64,000 nt of DNA, from the NCBI RefSeq assembly GCF_027580225.2, contig NC_073351.2, forward strand, positions 1,713,001-1,777,000, written 5' to 3'. The stretch's first letter is position 1. Each line of letters starts with the position of its first letter. The stretch comes from Misgurnus anguillicaudatus. Its lineage: Eukaryota; Chordata; Actinopteri; Cypriniformes; Cobitidae. Below are positions 1 through 12,790 of this stretch, one piece after another. Made by a program: the position numbers and the translations under genes. The notes under the pieces were generated by a model. The model was not told the origin of the DNA and did no database searches. It saw nothing but the letters and a program-made list of their open reading frames with translations.

Positions 1-394
1 TAAGTACTATGGGTATTCCTCACAACATGTACTGATAATTTTAAGTTCAGTTTACTTAAATGTTTTAGTTTAATAAAGGAAAAAAATTAAGAATTGGTCC
101 AAAACACAAAATATTAAGTGAAGTTTACTTCATTGTTTAAGTAAAGACAATATCTGTGTTTACAGTGTAACAGGAAGTTCAGGATTGAGTTTAGTGTCAG
201 AGATCTGTTAAGGTTCAAGGCCCTGTGGTATGGAAGATCTTATCTGCATTTTTCTTTTGTAAAAATACATAATAAACACATTTTTGAACAAAGAGTACAC
301 TATTTCAAACCCCTAGGGAGTCTGCAATTTTATGTGTTACATTATTACTACGCTCACTATAGTACGGTTTAATCTTAGCAGCTGTTTCCTGCAT

Positions 395-468
395 CTATTA
401 ATGTAAATCCCCTTTGAAACAATTAAACAATTGTGAAAAGTGCTATATAAATAAATTGAATTGACTGT
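395..468 (+). repeat. SINE/LINE-type 3' tail fragment
   Basis: The stretch ends in GTGAAAAGTGCTATATAAAT followed by AAATTGAATTGA. The same tail is seen at 15.1-15.25 kb and, on the minus strand, at 36.6 kb. It is a teleost interspersed-repeat 3' end. The 5' limit is not visible and no coding content is seen. Confidence 0.6.
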
Positions 469-558
469 CCGAATGGTACACAAAACTGTACACTTTCTGT
501 CACTTTTCTGTACCCTAAGGTTCTGTTTTGTATATTAAAAATAATACAATGTCATATC

Positions 559-683
559 TTTTGGGGTACATCACTGTACCTTAAGGATCTATTGTGTACC
601 CTTCAAATGTACATGTAACTGTTTTGTAACCCTACAATTTAACTACACAATAGGTCCTTAAGGTATAATATTGTACCCCAAAA
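559..683. repeat. Short inverted repeat (palindromic MITE core)
   Basis: The left arm (from 559, TTTTGGGGTAC, then TACCTTAAGGA, then ATTGTGTAC) is mirrored by the right arm ending at 683 (ACACAATAGGTCCTTAAGG, then GTACCCCAAAA). The arms are about 40 nt around a loop of about 45 nt. The outer flanks may belong to the same element, because a TTTACAGTGTA end lies near 710. No coding capacity. Confidence 0.6.
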
Positions 684-713
684 GGTACAACATTTCAATG
701 TTTACAGTGTAGA

Positions 714-2960
714 GACATATGTTTACACTGTATAGAAATAAGGAAATAAAAAGTAAATCAAAGAAACAAGAACACAATAAAATGCACATATAATAAACAC
801 AATGTTTTAGAATACATGAGATTATACAATTTTTTATAAGATGTAGGCCTACATTGGTGATGCCAATTGTAAATTGTCTACCTGTAGGAGTGTAATTCGT
901 GCTATTAAGAAGGTATGTATGTTTTAATGTGATCTAGCAGTAAATGTTAAATGGACAACATATCTATATGTGCCTTCCAGTTTAACTACATTTTTAAATA
1001 GCATGATTCAGAAAAGGTACATCTGCGCATATTTATGGTTTTTTTAACGGGTGACTGACATAATGCCATCTACTGAGCACTGTTCAATGTGTGGCACAGA
1101 AAAATAAAATGGTAGAAGAAAACAATCTATAACTCAAATAAAATGTCATAACCTTTGAAATGTAAGACTTTCGCTCAGGAGGGTGAATGTAGACTTTTAG
1201 GTTCCTTTAAAAAAAAAAAAGGTCTATGAAAAATGCTGTGGGGTACTACAGACTGCTATCAAACATCATGGCAGATGCAATATGACTCCACAGTAAGACA
1301 AATAAAACCTGTATTGTAATATGTATTAAATGTGGTCTGGGGATACAGTAAAGGCAACTAGAAAACAACTATGATTGGGTCCAAAAGTCTTACTTGTAAT
1401 GCCATGCAAGAGAATCTGTGAGACATGTTTAGTGAATCACTCAATTTATCAATAACATAACTGCGGATGGATTGAAAAATAACATTTTAATACGGCAGTC
1501 TGTGCATGAAAATGACATTAGTTCGATTAGCAAGTATTTGTCTACATATTTTCGATTTATCTGAGATAAATAATCAGATGACAGTCTGCGTATCTCTTCC
1601 ATGAGAAGTTATTATTGTGAAGGCAGCCAGAGCTGATGGTTGTGGGATTGAGGCCACATCCATGTGAGTATTTTTCTGCAAACAGTCGCAGTGTCTGTTG
1701 TTTGGTCAGACTAGGATTGCGACACGGCTCTGTGGTGACAGACGCTTTTTCCAGGTTTAGAAGATGATGCAGGTGTCTCGCTCTTAATTCAAGAGTTACA
1801 TGTGCTCTTCATATATGCAGATGCAGGAATGCCATGTTGGTTCATTATTACAAGGATATTTGTCTCTGTTATGTTTTATTTTGGCTTTGCATGAGTTGGT
1901 TGCGCTGATGCGCGTGTTTTAAACTAAGGGACTGTGAGTGTGGCTGCTGTGTCAGCTTGAATTTGGCCACGTTTAGCTGAAGAATGTGAATCCCCGCTGA
2001 ATGTTGCGTCAGTTTGCCACAGAAGTCTGGAAATGTGCTGTCTGTCTATCAGCTATTTTTTCTTTTCTTTGAAATGAAAGAGCGTCCAAGAAAGCGGACA
2101 GATCTCCCATGGGGGATCAGTGTTTACTGACAAATATCTCTCTTCTCTTCATTTTTCAAAAGTATTAATGCATTTATTCTCTGAGTGTAAATGCAGTATG
2201 TTTTAACACAAATAAATTAAAATTTGTTCATTTGTCAGAAATGTAAAACACTTTGACAGAAATCATACAAAATATTTAAGATACGTATATTTCATTAGAC
2301 TGCTCTGTCCCTAGATCCTGGGATAAACTCCTGCCCTCCTTTAACCCTTTAAAGACTAAGCAGGGATGGAGAATGAGTGAAACCCTTAAATGCATGCCCT
2401 CAACCCTCGTTCATTATTAAATAAAGTTAGAACTCCAGCTTTTTAGTATTACCAAAATGTCAAATAAAATCTGCTTTATAATTAATTCAAGATGATTGTG
2501 TATAGACTCACTATAGATCCGAGGTATGTTATAGTGTGAGTTAAAAATGATAGGTAACTGCGTTTGGAAAATACATGAATGGATGGATGTATGGACTAAA
2601 GTTATTTGATACAAGTGTTGCAGTTTTGAGTTCCAATCATGTAAGATAAACATCCTGGGTCACTAAAGACCCGAATATGTAATAATGATCAGGGAAACAC
2701 TTATTTAAAGGTTAAACAAGATTTTTATATAAAGTTCTCCCACCATTAAAATGCAGCCACACAAAAGCTGGAGTTCTGTTAAGGAAAACATTCAAACGGT
2801 TTAAAAAAAATAATTAATACGTCTAACTATTTCACTTAACAATGTTTGACAAAAATACACTTAACATCAGCACACTGGCGGGGCATTCTTCAGGAAGAGT
2901 CACTGGGTGTGACATTATGCAATGTCAAGAGTTTGCTTCTACCTCAGAGTCTCTGGGGAG
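714..2960. other. Non-coding AT-rich stretch, nothing recognised
   Basis: Short frames only, with no domain signature, no recognisable repeat family and no RNA gene. The frames present are no longer than expected by chance in AT-rich DNA. Confidence 0.5.
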
Positions 2961-3050
2961 CCTGTGTTTGCGTGTGTTTGTGTGTGTGTGTGTGTGTGTT
3001 TGCGTGTGTGTGTTTGCGTGTGTGTGTGTTTGCGTGTGTTTGTGTGTGTG
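2961..3050. repeat. Interrupted (GT)n microsatellite
   Basis: GT dinucleotides broken by repeated TTGC units (GTGTTTGCGTGTGT). The Cys/Val-rich reading frames across it are artefacts of the repeat. Confidence 0.9.
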
Positions 3051-4910
3051 AGATGAAACAGTGTGAGAGGAACTGGGAGACTGGTGAACAGTAATTATAG
3101 TGCAGGAGTGATTTTAGAAGCTCTTTATGGGGGTGCTGCAGGTGGTCGAATGAAGACCTCCCCACAGTCACCTGACCACAGATGCTTTCACTGACCAACA
3201 GCTATACACATTTCCTCAAATCAGTATCAGTTCAATCGAAACACCTCAAATCCCTTGAACCAGCCCTCCCCCAAACTTGTTGATTTTACTAACCTCCTCT
3301 ACACTGCACCTTTATACTCTGCTGTATATTATAGCACAGGTCCTGGACGGCCACCTTTCTGCTTCGACTCAAATCATTGCATTCCTACTCAAAGCCAAAG
3401 GGCTTAACTTAGGCTGTTATGACCAGCGTTAGAAAAGAGATCTATACTGTTTTAAATATGCCATTTATTACCACATCATTATATGAGAAGGCATAATGAT
3501 AATTTATAATTAATATTAAGGTAAAGCTATTTTTTGACTTCCGCAGCAAGCTAAACATTTATGTGCTTCCTCAGACTATGATATCAAAATGCTTGAAAAA
3601 TAAGTGACTTTATATGCTTTATATTTATATGTGAGCACTGAGTAAAAATAAATGTCTTTTTAATAAAAATGTCAGAATCTTCAGGATGTCAAAAATTGGC
3701 AATACAGAGACAAAAAAACATAAAAGAGGCACATCACAAAGAAAACAAAAGTGAATATGACCATAGAATATGTGGATTTTATTTGTGCTCTTTGACTAAC
3801 AAATATGAAAAGTCTGAAATATACATAAATAAGTTGATTACATTCTAAACATGTTTTCATTCTGAGACCTAAGAGATCAAAATAACACCAGAAGAGTTAC
3901 TATAATGGTTTATGAAGTGAAAGCAGGTTATTTTTAGTCCTGTGTGATTAAATGAGATTAAAATGATGATCAAGTTCAGCAAATAAGAAAACAAAAAAGT
4001 TCAGTTTTGATAAAGAATGTGAATTCAACAGGCAATACAGTCAATTCTTTTAAACAAAATCCTCCACTCTTCCTTGAGTAGTTTTAAAAACATAGTGACA
4101 TTTTATTTTTGGGGAAGTACTAGTACTTTTACATTAGTATTTTGATTTTTTTCTCTCCACCCCTAAACTCTATATGTCTATACATCTTTAAAGACACTCT
4201 TAATCTCTTGAAAGCTTTATTTAGTTTGATGTTTGATTGTTACATTGCAAAGCAGCTTTAAATGAAAAACTGGAAAAACTTATTATTTAACATGAATTGA
4301 TATGCAAAGTCATAATACTCAGAGTTTGCAATAAAAGTGTTTGTCTGAATGCAATGAAAGCTAATGGTAAAATTTCAATTATGTGGCAGATCACTAATTT
4401 AATTACTGACTTCAGCTAAATATTGCACAGCTGTTCCAGAGAATAAATAAATACCGCTTTGGTCTCTCTTGTGTTTCACACACTGAAGCATTTTCCAAAA
4501 TAAATCGAAATGAATCATTATCAAAATCATTGACAGACCTGCTTTGGCTGCCAATTGAGGAGCTGACTATGATTTCATACAGTAACCTACGTTTTATTTA
4601 AGTTTAAAAATAATAATAATTGAGGCAAAGTAAAAGTAAGTAAAAGTCAATGAAACTTGATAGAAACAAGAAAGTCTTTTGATCCTTGACTGCGCAATCT
4701 AGCACTCAACAGGAAAAACCTGGGGGGAAAAGAACTTCTCTAAAAATGAGAATAAAACAGGGAACAAACATTGTGACTTGGATGATAGCCATAAAGAACA
4801 CAGAGTGAGATATGTTGAGATGTGTTGAACATACTAAAAAATAATAGATTTTTTTCGTTTCAATTTCATTTTGAAAAAAAAACTTTAAATACAACAGAAG
4901 AACTGAAAAG
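3051..4910. other. Non-coding AT-rich stretch, nothing firm
   Basis: No convincing exon or RNA gene. Around 4190-4270 there is weak similarity to the reverse complement of the TAAAGCTGCTTTGCAA repeat tail, too short to call. Confidence 0.4.
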
Positions 4911-5098
4911 TACACTATAAAAAATTAAAGTTGGATCAACTTAAAAAATAACTTAAATTGTTAACACCTAAAAATAAGTTGTTTCAACTTATATGTTTAC
5001 GTGAAAACACTTTAAATTAAAAATTTCAGTTGAAAATTTTCAGGTTTTTTGTGTGGTTACAAATTGAAGTAATTCAACGTTTCACTTTTTACAGTGTA
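4911..5098. mobile_element. MITE with TACACTRTAAAAA termini
   Basis: The element opens with TACACTATAAAAA and closes with TTTTTACAGTGTA, giving terminal inverted repeats of about 13 nt around 160 nt of AT-rich DNA. The internal motif AGTTGGATCAACTT followed by TAAGTTGTTTCAACTT recurs in reverse complement at 43,793-43,862. An element with the same termini lies at 51,603-51,737. It is non-autonomous and the superfamily is not established. Confidence 0.7.
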
Positions 5099-5519
5099 GT
5101 CACACCGCATTTAGTTAAGAATCTAAACTTAAGGATCTAGACTTCAGTGATAAAATGTAATCAACGTATTCCATGAAAAGACTAGAAGTAAGGATCAGGT
5201 ATATAAAAGGTCAACTTTGCACGAATGAGGAACAGGTTTGGTTTTGGTTAGATATAAACCAAAATCTTTTTGTCCTTTTTATCACAATGCCAATTTTTTA
5301 AAAGAGCGGGCAAAATGTATGGAAGAACTGGGGCGAAAGTAATGCGGGATGAAAGTAACAAAGCAAATTTCAAACTATGACAGCATGATTAGCGTGTAAC
5401 CCTTGACAGACCTGACAAATATCGCGTTATTCTGTAGCCGTTTTGGACCATGATAAGTAAATTCCTAAAACGGTAGTTGTTTTCTTATATCGCACCATGT
5501 GTTACAATACTGATAAATC

Positions 5520-5775
5520 CAGTGGTTTTCAAACTGGGGGCTGCGAGATGGTGCCAGAGGGGACCCCAGTTTTATGGCATTTTATAAAATACATTCATTT
5601 ATCATGAATTCTGTGTAATTAAACCTAAAAAATAATAAGCCAACTAACCAACAGCACTACTAGGTATAATTTTATATGTTTTGTTTAATTAAAATATTAC
5701 ATTTTAAAACAGGGCCGCAAAAAAATGCACTGTACAAAAGGGAGGCCGCACGCTGAAAATGTTTGGGAACAACTG
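5520..5775. mobile_element. Small hAT-type non-autonomous element
   Basis: The left end CAGTGGTTTTCAAACT and the right end (reverse complement CAGTTGTTCCCAAAC) form imperfect terminal inverted repeats. The flanks are GATAAATC (5512-5519) and GATTAATC (5776-5783), an 8-bp target duplication with one mismatch, as hAT transposases make. The 256-bp element has no coding capacity and depends on a transposase encoded elsewhere. Confidence 0.75.
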
Positions 5776-5783
5776 GATTAATC

Positions 5784-7027
5784 TACAGGTTATTTAGTGC
5801 TCTTACTGCTCTAACACATCTTGAAGTTTGAGTTTTTCAAAATAAAATGTTTTATTCTTAACAATTCAAGTTTGTACTGTCGGTTTGCTTTTGAAACATT
5901 TGATGAAACTGAAATTTAAATGAAAATGTAATTTCATTATTTTTCTCAAAGATAAATTACAAAATATGTTTGCAGTTAAATATAAACTAGGTCATAGTCA
6001 TGTATATTTACTAAAAACAAGTGTAACACAAAAATCTGTCTTGTTCTGTTGTGTTACTTCTGACCCACCTGCGTGTTACTTTCATCCCAGCTGACAGGGT
6101 CAAAAGTAACAATGCCCTTTCATGTTCAAAGTGAAATTATTCTGAAGTTGTTTTATATTTGATCAAAATCCCACCTGGTATTGATAGACCACACTTGTGA
6201 GTTATTGACCACAGCAAAATATATCTCTGTCTAAAACATTATCTTTTAAAATTAAGCTTTTCTGAAAAATTGTACTTTCGCCCTTGCTCTTCCCTACTAT
6301 TACCAGTCAACACTGAACATAGATGTTAAAAACGAGGTTTTTCTTTTATTAAAATTAAATTAAATTAAATTACAGTGATAAAAAAATCAACAAAAGCTTT
6401 GTAAGGAGCACGAGTCTTTAAATCAGCACATTGAGATTCGTTCAAAAAGCACCCGAAATTCAAACCTGTGACCGGATCAAAGCCCACTCAGTCATGTGAA
6501 ATAAAGACCACATATACATGTTTTTAAAAATAAGACCTTTTCACGGTCTGTTGAAGGAAGTGTTTAAATGCATAATAGCAGCCACGGTGGTGGGGATTTT
6601 TGTCACAGGTGACTGCTGAGACATCTGTATTTTTAGTCAAAATACACAATCCAAAAATATCACTGTCACTAACAGAGCGCTCATTTAACCTGTGACATTA
6701 CCAATATAGATATTATCACTTCATAACCACTTATTCAAATGAATTTATTGAATATAAATGAATGTTTCTATTGTTCTTTCTAAACCTTGAGTCCAGTTCT
6801 TGTCATCTACCAGTTATTAAAGTATTGTAGACTGCCTACTTGATTTTGATCATCCCTTAACAGACATCCAACTGAATATCTTTACAACTAAATGTCAACT
6901 TATTCTATTAACTTTAACCTCTACACTAATACTTTAATGAAAGTTAGCTGGCATATAGATATAAAGTTACGTATATTTAGTAGAAAGTATAAAAAGTACT
7001 ACTTAAATAAGATGCAATCAAATGCTG

Positions 7028-7030
<3 letters not shown>
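5784..7030. other. Non-coding stretch, nothing recognised
   Basis: AT-rich sequence with no exon-like frame, no RNA gene and no repeat boundary I can place. Confidence 0.4.

Positions 7031-7068
<38 letters not shown>
7031..7068. repeat. (GT)n microsatellite
   Basis: Uninterrupted GT array of about 18 units, then TTGCGTGTGTG. The poly-Cys/Val frame crossing it is an artefact. Confidence 0.95.
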
Positions 7069-7071
<3 letters not shown>

Positions 7072-8408
7072 GTGTGTGATTACACAACTCCGATGTACAA
7101 AAGAAACCACTATGGCCGCAGGTGTTCAGGGTGGGATATTAAAATAGTTTCTGCAGCTGAGAGGAGCCAGCGGTCAGACCTCAGACAAACTGTTCAATGA
7201 GCACAGAGATGTGACCCCATGAACACACGGCCCTGCAAAATTGTTAAGTGTGAAAATAATGTAGAATAGAATAAGACTGAAATAATATAACTAATGAACT
7301 AAATATATAAAAATAGTATGGATAAGAAAGAAATTAAATACACAGATGTTTGTCAAGACACTTAAGTCTGAATTTCAGTCACTTCAGTCTTACACACTAT
7401 CTATAATGTTGCTATGCAAGACGGCATATTGTCTTAAAGAAAATAAATAAATAAATAAATGTCTCTGTACACTTGAGCAGCAGGGCTTGACTGCAAAATG
7501 ATAATTTGCATGCCTAAAAATGGCAATCAGATTAACTCATCTTATACCGGTATGTGATTGTGGTCAGTCTACACTGGTTTTGCTGGATTTTTTTTACATT
7601 TGAAAAAATGTGTTATTTATTGCACATTGATTTAGTACTTCAAATTGTATAAAAAATTTAAATCTAAAAAATAAAGTACTTGATTGGTTTGACATCAGAT
7701 GATGTTGTTTTTCTTATTTCTTGTTTAGGATCAGATAAGCAGTCAATACAGAAAACTTTCTGTAAGGTCAACTGGTTTTTGTTAGGGGAAATGGTTTTTA
7801 ACAATACCCTGTAGGGATTGTACAACCACAGCGCCCTCATCTGGTTAACATGTAGACAACACTATAACTTAAAAGTAACACATAACAACCATGATCTGTC
7901 GATGTGAAGGAGGAGAAATATAATTTTCCTAACAAGATTGAGATGTTTACCAAGAATCAAGGTCATATTATTACTGTAATATATCTTTCAAGCTAGGAAA
8001 AATTAAACCAACAATCCTCTTTTAAGATTTTTTAATGAATTGGTTTAAAAAAGTTATTCAAACTAGCCACTGCCCAGTCAACATTGATATGTGGGCCCCA
8101 CGTGCAGGGGGCTTCCATTTGGGTAGGGGTGCTAGCAACATGTCCCTACCAATATTCAGGGAACACTGAATTATCCCTAGCAATAATTTCAACCAAACAA
8201 ATGATATTTATTTATATATAACAGCTGATGTCTGTCTGTTTCTTGTGTTTTTACTTATTTAATTTAACATGAATTTATTCAGGAATCATTTAAATGAGAT
8301 TTAAACTCTCATAAAAATAAAAATAGCGCTATTTGTAGTACACAAATGGTTAAAAGATGAGTCCCGCCTCCATAACTTATATCACTAATATGATTGGCTT
8401 TACCTTTC
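7069..8408. other. Non-coding stretch with a short (AAAT)n run
   Basis: Holds an AAAT tetranucleotide run at 7438-7461. Nothing else is recognised on either strand. Confidence 0.4.
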
Positions 8409-8575
8409 TTAAAGGATAATTCCGGTATTTAACACTTTGAGTCTCATTTCTGGTTTGTTTTGGATGAACTACAGTGATGGACACCGAAATTTTGACAACT
8501 GGTCGTGTCTTGACTTTTTTGACTCGTTTAGAAGTGTCTCTTGACTGTGCATGGACCTTGACTACCATTCTGAAG
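8409..8575 (+). mobile_element. Possible TTAA-type element end fragment
   Basis: Begins TTAAAGGATAATTCCGG, resembling the TTAA-flanked ends of other elements in this window (24,015; 42,780; 62,253). The sequence after it resembles a teleost interspersed repeat. No opposite terminus is found, so it is either a solo fragment or only superficially similar. Confidence 0.35.
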
Positions 8576-8591
8576 CAAACATGTCAATAAA

Positions 8592-9024
8592 ACAACACTT
8601 ATGCTGAGTCCCAATTCGCATACTATCTGTCCTAAATAGTATTTGAAACTAGAATTAGTACGCCCCAAATCGTAGAGCCAGCTGCCTCACAAAATGCGTT
8701 TGGTTCTACGATGACTTCATTCCTCAACTTGGTAGAACACATTGTAGAATGTATTGTGGAAAAAAACGATGAGAAAAAAAGATGGGAATAGTAAAAAAAT
8801 TACATTGGACATAAGTTATAAGAATGAATGAAATATTGTTAACAGTCGTGATGTGCGTAACTAGGCAACCACGTTTTTGCTGCATGACGTCATCGAAGTA
8901 CGTCCCAGAACGTGCATACTCTTTTGATACACACTCAAAAGTATGTACGTTTTCCTCACAAAAACAGTACATACTTTTAGGTCGTAGTATAAGTAGGCGA
9001 ATTGGGACTCAGCATAAGTGTTGT
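8592..9024. mobile_element. Inverted-repeat MITE with 28-bp perfect termini
   Basis: The terminal arms 8592-8619 and 8997-9024 are perfect reverse complements over 28 nt (key part: GCTGAGTCCCAATTCGC against GCGAATTGGGACTCAGC). The interior has further loose symmetry (GCATACT, AGTATG). Overlapping frames on both strands are by-products of this symmetry. A target duplication is not obvious, so the superfamily stays open, although CCCAATTCGCATACT ends are common in fish hAT-like MITEs. Confidence 0.75.
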
Positions 9025-9025
9025 G

Positions 9026-9204
9026 GTGTCCTTGAGCAAGACATCTACACCCCAGCTGCTCCTGACGAGCTGGATGGCACCTTGCATGCGTGACATCGTG
9101 ATCGGTGTATGAATAAGTGTGTGAATGTGAGGTAACTTGTAAAGTGCTTTGGATGGCCATATAGGTCTGTTAAAAGTGCTATATAAATGCAGTCCATTTG
9201 CCAT
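9026..9204 (+). repeat. SINE-like interspersed repeat
   Basis: Starts just after the MITE with GTGTCCTTGAGCAAGACATC and ends with TAAAGTGCTTTGGATGG and GCTATATAAATGCAGTCCAT. I recognise this as a widespread teleost short repeat with a LINE-like 3' tail. No pol III box could be assigned with confidence. Confidence 0.65.
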
Positions 9205-9640
9205 TTTCTATCCCCTTTTATTCCCAATTTTCTGAATGGTGGGGTCAGTAAAGTAAGGAATTTAATTGATTTAACCCAAGGTCAGTGGAGAACTGTGCAA
9301 CTAAAATCCCTAAAGGATTGTGGGGAGGATAATGAAGTGTATTAAAGATGCTTTCCCTCCTACATTATTTTCCTTCATAAACTTAGTCTTGGTAAATGGT
9401 TTTATACCTCAGAACTTTCCTGAACTAAGAGTGATACCTAAAGATGAAAGAGTTTAATCAGATGACACTGTTGAAGGGACATGGGGATATGTTTTTTCAT
9501 GATATTGATAAGAAAGTTCTTTATCGTATTTGTGTTAAATCTGTACATGTTGGGCAATTGCAAGGAAGGACATATACAGATAAATGGAGGGTTAAGCTCT
9601 CTTTTGGTGAAGAAATGTATACTGTTGAAAATGTAATCTG

Positions 9641-9678
<38 letters not shown>

Positions 9679-9979
9679 GGAGTGCATGCTGGGAGTGGAG
9701 TGTGGTGTAAGCGTGTGGCTCATGTTGAGTGTTTATTTATTATTTGGTTTATTGGTTTATTTTGCAGATTTTGAATACTTATTTGTGATTTAAAACATGG
9801 TTTTTTTTGGGGGGGGGGGGGTATGACTTAAATTGTTTGTTGGAGGTAGGTTTGTCCACGTGAGGCATGGGGGCTCCAGGAGCGCATGCTTTGAACTCAC
9901 TTTCACGTCGTCATGGAGTGAAAGTGGTGTCGAACATGAATGTTTAGAGCTTTTGTTTGGCTGTTGGAGAAATAGTTGG
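9205..9979. other. Non-coding stretch with (CT)n and a G run
   Basis: Contains (CT)n at 9644-9675 and a 13-nt G run at 9809-9821. The 88-aa frame at 9444-9710 runs into the CT array and may be a further decayed mobile-element fragment, but I see no diagnostic motif in it. Confidence 0.45.
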
Positions 9980-10860
9980 CCATGAGAATATTCTGTTCGC
10001 TTCTAAAATAAACAGTAATCTTTTTGAACACGATTGAGAAAGCAAATGAAATACAGAAAGGCATTGTTCTTGATGGTGTCTTTACATCTGTCTTACCACT
10101 TTATTTAACATCAAAAAGGGTCACTCTTTCAAATGTTCCACCATTTGTAAGTGGTGCTGGTTTAACACAGGCGCTGACTCACTATGGCAAATTGGTCTCC
10201 TCAATTTAAAAAAATTCAGATGAGTTTCTCCTCTTCTGAAACATCTTGTTTCATTCAGACGTTCAGTGTACATGATTGTGAACAATGATTCTGATTCTGA
10301 TTATGTGGTCTTTGTCACCACAGAAAACATAAAATGCTTCGGCTATGGGAAAGTAGGACACTTAGTCATTGCTTGTCCCAATAAAACTGAGGATGAGCCT
10401 CTATCACAATGGAGCCTGGAATGGTACATGCAAGCGAACTTGGTGAAGTTCAAGGTGCTGAGTATGAGATGGAGCCTTTGGTTTTAGGGGAGGAAGAAAG
10501 TCAAAACATTTTAAATGGCAATGACAAAGCGATAAAACTAGTTTTGTAAATAACAATGAGGCGAGTCGAGAGTGTGATATTAGACCTATAAGGAAAGAGG
10601 TTTAGAGCAAATATTGTTCAATGTGCCAGTGAAAAGGACAGACAAAGGTCAAGTTCACAGACAGTTAAAGAAGTTTGAAGTGGAGGACAGTGATACTGAG
10701 TTTTCTGATTCGAGTACTACCATGTCTCAGAGCAAAATTTCAAGTCGAGACTACAATGTTGACAATATCAAAATGTTTCTCAAATTAACAAAAAAACAAA
10801 AGATTCTTAGTTAATAAGTATTTTTCTGACATGACATAGCATAGTTTGTGGAAAGAGAAA
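9980..10860 (+). pseudogene. Tx1-like LINE ORF1 relic
   Basis: Three separated + strand frames read as one broken gag-like ORF1. The first (10,024-10,209) contains RVTLSNVPPF and LTHYGKLVS, typical of ORF1 proteins of fish Tx1-type L1 elements. The second (10,266-10,487) has VYMIVNN and a zinc-knuckle-like CFGYGKVGHLVIACPN. The third (10,614-10,814) has an acidic, serine-rich stretch followed by YNVDNIKMFLKLTKKQ, as in the family's C-terminus. Stops and frameshifts separate the pieces. In the CCHC knuckle the second cysteine is a tyrosine, so nucleic-acid binding would be impaired even in an intact frame. No ORF2 of the same type follows directly. Family identity is from motif recognition only. 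Confidence 0.7.
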
Positions 10861-11039
10861 AGGGTTTCATTGCTGAAGATTGTTTTTTAAAGAGTACCAA
10901 TGGTCCGATTCACATTTTTGCAATTCCTTTGGTGTGTAAGTGTGTATTAGTAAATGTTAACGATATGCAAAAAGTACAAACCCCAAAGTAAACGATGACG
11001 CGAATTATTGTTTCCAACATAAATCTCTTTTCTTGGACT

Positions 11040-11880
11040 ACAACAAACACACGGATTGTAGGCAAGCTGTATGCAGAAAGACGTCATAGAAGTGGAAAAG
11101 TGGACTAACAACTGGAGCTTTAGAATGGCTGTGGAAAAAAAATTAAGTATTATGTTTTTCAAAGAAAAAGAAATGACCAAGTACTACACTTGAGTTATAT
11201 GATAAGGTATTAGAACAGGTCTTAGAATTTAGGTTCCTTGGGATCTGGATGGATTCTAGACTTACTTTTGCATCACAGATCAAGATGTTAATGTTCTCAA
11301 GTGTCTTGCAGGAGACTGGAGGGTAACTCTGTATTCTTTAAAAAGAGTTTACTGTGCAATGATTAGGTTCAGCAGCGCCTTCCTAACTAGAGAAAATAAA
11401 TGGAGTGCAATCCCAGGCACTGAGAATAGCATGTGAGGCAAAGATAAAATGTCTCCAATCTCTGCTCTACAGGTTGAAATGGCAGAAATGTCTTTAGACA
11501 TTCAGAAAATTAAGGTGAAAATGGCGTATTGGTGCTCCGAAGGGGACATAGAGGTACAGATGCTTATCCAGTAAAAGATGTGTTAAGAGAATGTTAGGAG
11601 CAAGAATATGCAAGTCTAAATAGTTTTAGATGGAATGCTGGAAAGTTGCCAAAGACATTGGAAAAGATGCTATAGTCATAAGCCATACGGTAATTACATT
11701 CATTTTACCCCCTTCGCTGTACAGAATGCCTTTAGTGGACCTACAATTAGACCAGTGTCTTTGACTCCCATGATGTGGCAAGTGTGCAAGTGGCAAGTGT
11801 GCTGCTTCCTTGTTCAGAATCCATCAAATATCTTTGTAATCTCTAAGTTATAAATTTGAAAGTGAACTACTCTTCGAAAC
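11040..11880 (+). pseudogene. I/Nimb-like LINE RT relic (5' part)
   Basis: Reading across several frames gives EVEKWTNNWSFRMAVEKK (about 11,085), FRFLGIWMDSRLTF (about 11,225), a QALRIAC-like block near 11,415 and MPLVDLQLDQ near 11,728, in the order found in the palm/thumb and connection regions of I-clade (Nimb-type) fish LINE reverse transcriptases. Many stops and frameshifts make it non-functional. The RNase H domain expected next does not follow; an L2/CR1-like LINE intervenes, and the RNase H part resumes at about 16,190. I infer one older LINE split by a younger insertion. Confidence 0.7.
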
Positions 11881-12106
11881 AAACTATACTTGGCCAGATT
11901 TTCCTTTGTTAATTTATGGATTAATCTACTATTGATAGGACTTTTTTGCTGCAAACAAAGTTAAGAGGCCTTTGGGCCACCAGGCCTCAACAGGACTAAG
12001 AGCATAAATGCACTTTAGGATCGCCATCCTGCCTAATCTACTATCGGGAAATTGAGGTAAAGACAGTATTAGACCATCATTGGGATACATCGTGGTAAGA
12101 ATATCA

Positions 12107-12790
12107 TGGCTCCCAAGAAAAATACATCATGTGAGGATGAATCTGCTATCACCATGGTCACACAATTGTTGGAGCAGCAAAAATAATTTTACAAGGAAAT
12201 GCTAGATTCATTCACGTGATGAGTACTAATAAGAGGCTGGATGGTGTTATAAAAGACGTCCAGGAGCTGAAGACAAGTTTGGAGTTCACACAAATCAAAA
12301 TGGAGGAGGAGATGGCATAAGGAAATTGTAACTAAAATAAAATCCTTTGAAAGCGATATTATGAAGTCAAAACAGGACATTGATGAATTGCTTACAAAGT
12401 TGGATTACATCGATAATCAACAAAAAGGAAAAATATCATTATTGATGGGATACCTGATGTTGGAGGAGAAAAATTGAATGAATTGCAGCTTAAAGTTCAA
12501 CATATGTTCTCTAGTAATTTAAAGCTGGATTGTACCAAGATTGAGATGGAGCGGGTACAGAGGATTGGTTAGTACCAAGAAGGGGGAAGGCCAAGAAAAA
12601 TCATGGTGAATTTACTGCGGCTAAAAGACAAACAGCATATCCTCTCTTCTGTCAAACAGCTGAAGGGGACCAACATCTATATAAACGAGAATTTCTCTGG
12701 GGCAGTGCAACAGAAAAGAAAAGAACTCTGGCCAAAGCTGAAGGCTGCGAGGGAAAGGGCTGAGGTATGACAAGTTAGTCATTGGGCCAA
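12107..12790 (+). pseudogene. L2/CR1-like LINE ORF1 relic
   Basis: Begins at an ATG followed by MAPKKNTSCEDESAI. It continues through a heptad-like, Glu/Lys/Leu-rich region (QLLEQQK, KRLDGVIKDVQELKTSLEF, IKMEEEM) expected of an ORF1 coiled coil. It then has an RNA-binding-type block containing NIIIDGIPD, MERVQRIG, KIMVNLLRLKDK and the end LKAARERAEV. ORF1 proteins of this type are nucleic-acid chaperones that coat the element RNA. At least three in-frame stops or frameshifts interrupt it (after LLEQQK, after EEMA and near 12,370-12,420). Confidence 0.65.

Noticed and set aside
9444..9710. 88-aa frame as a host gene
   Set aside because: It runs into a CT microsatellite, has no recognisable domain, and lies directly before LINE debris, so a mobile-element origin is as likely.
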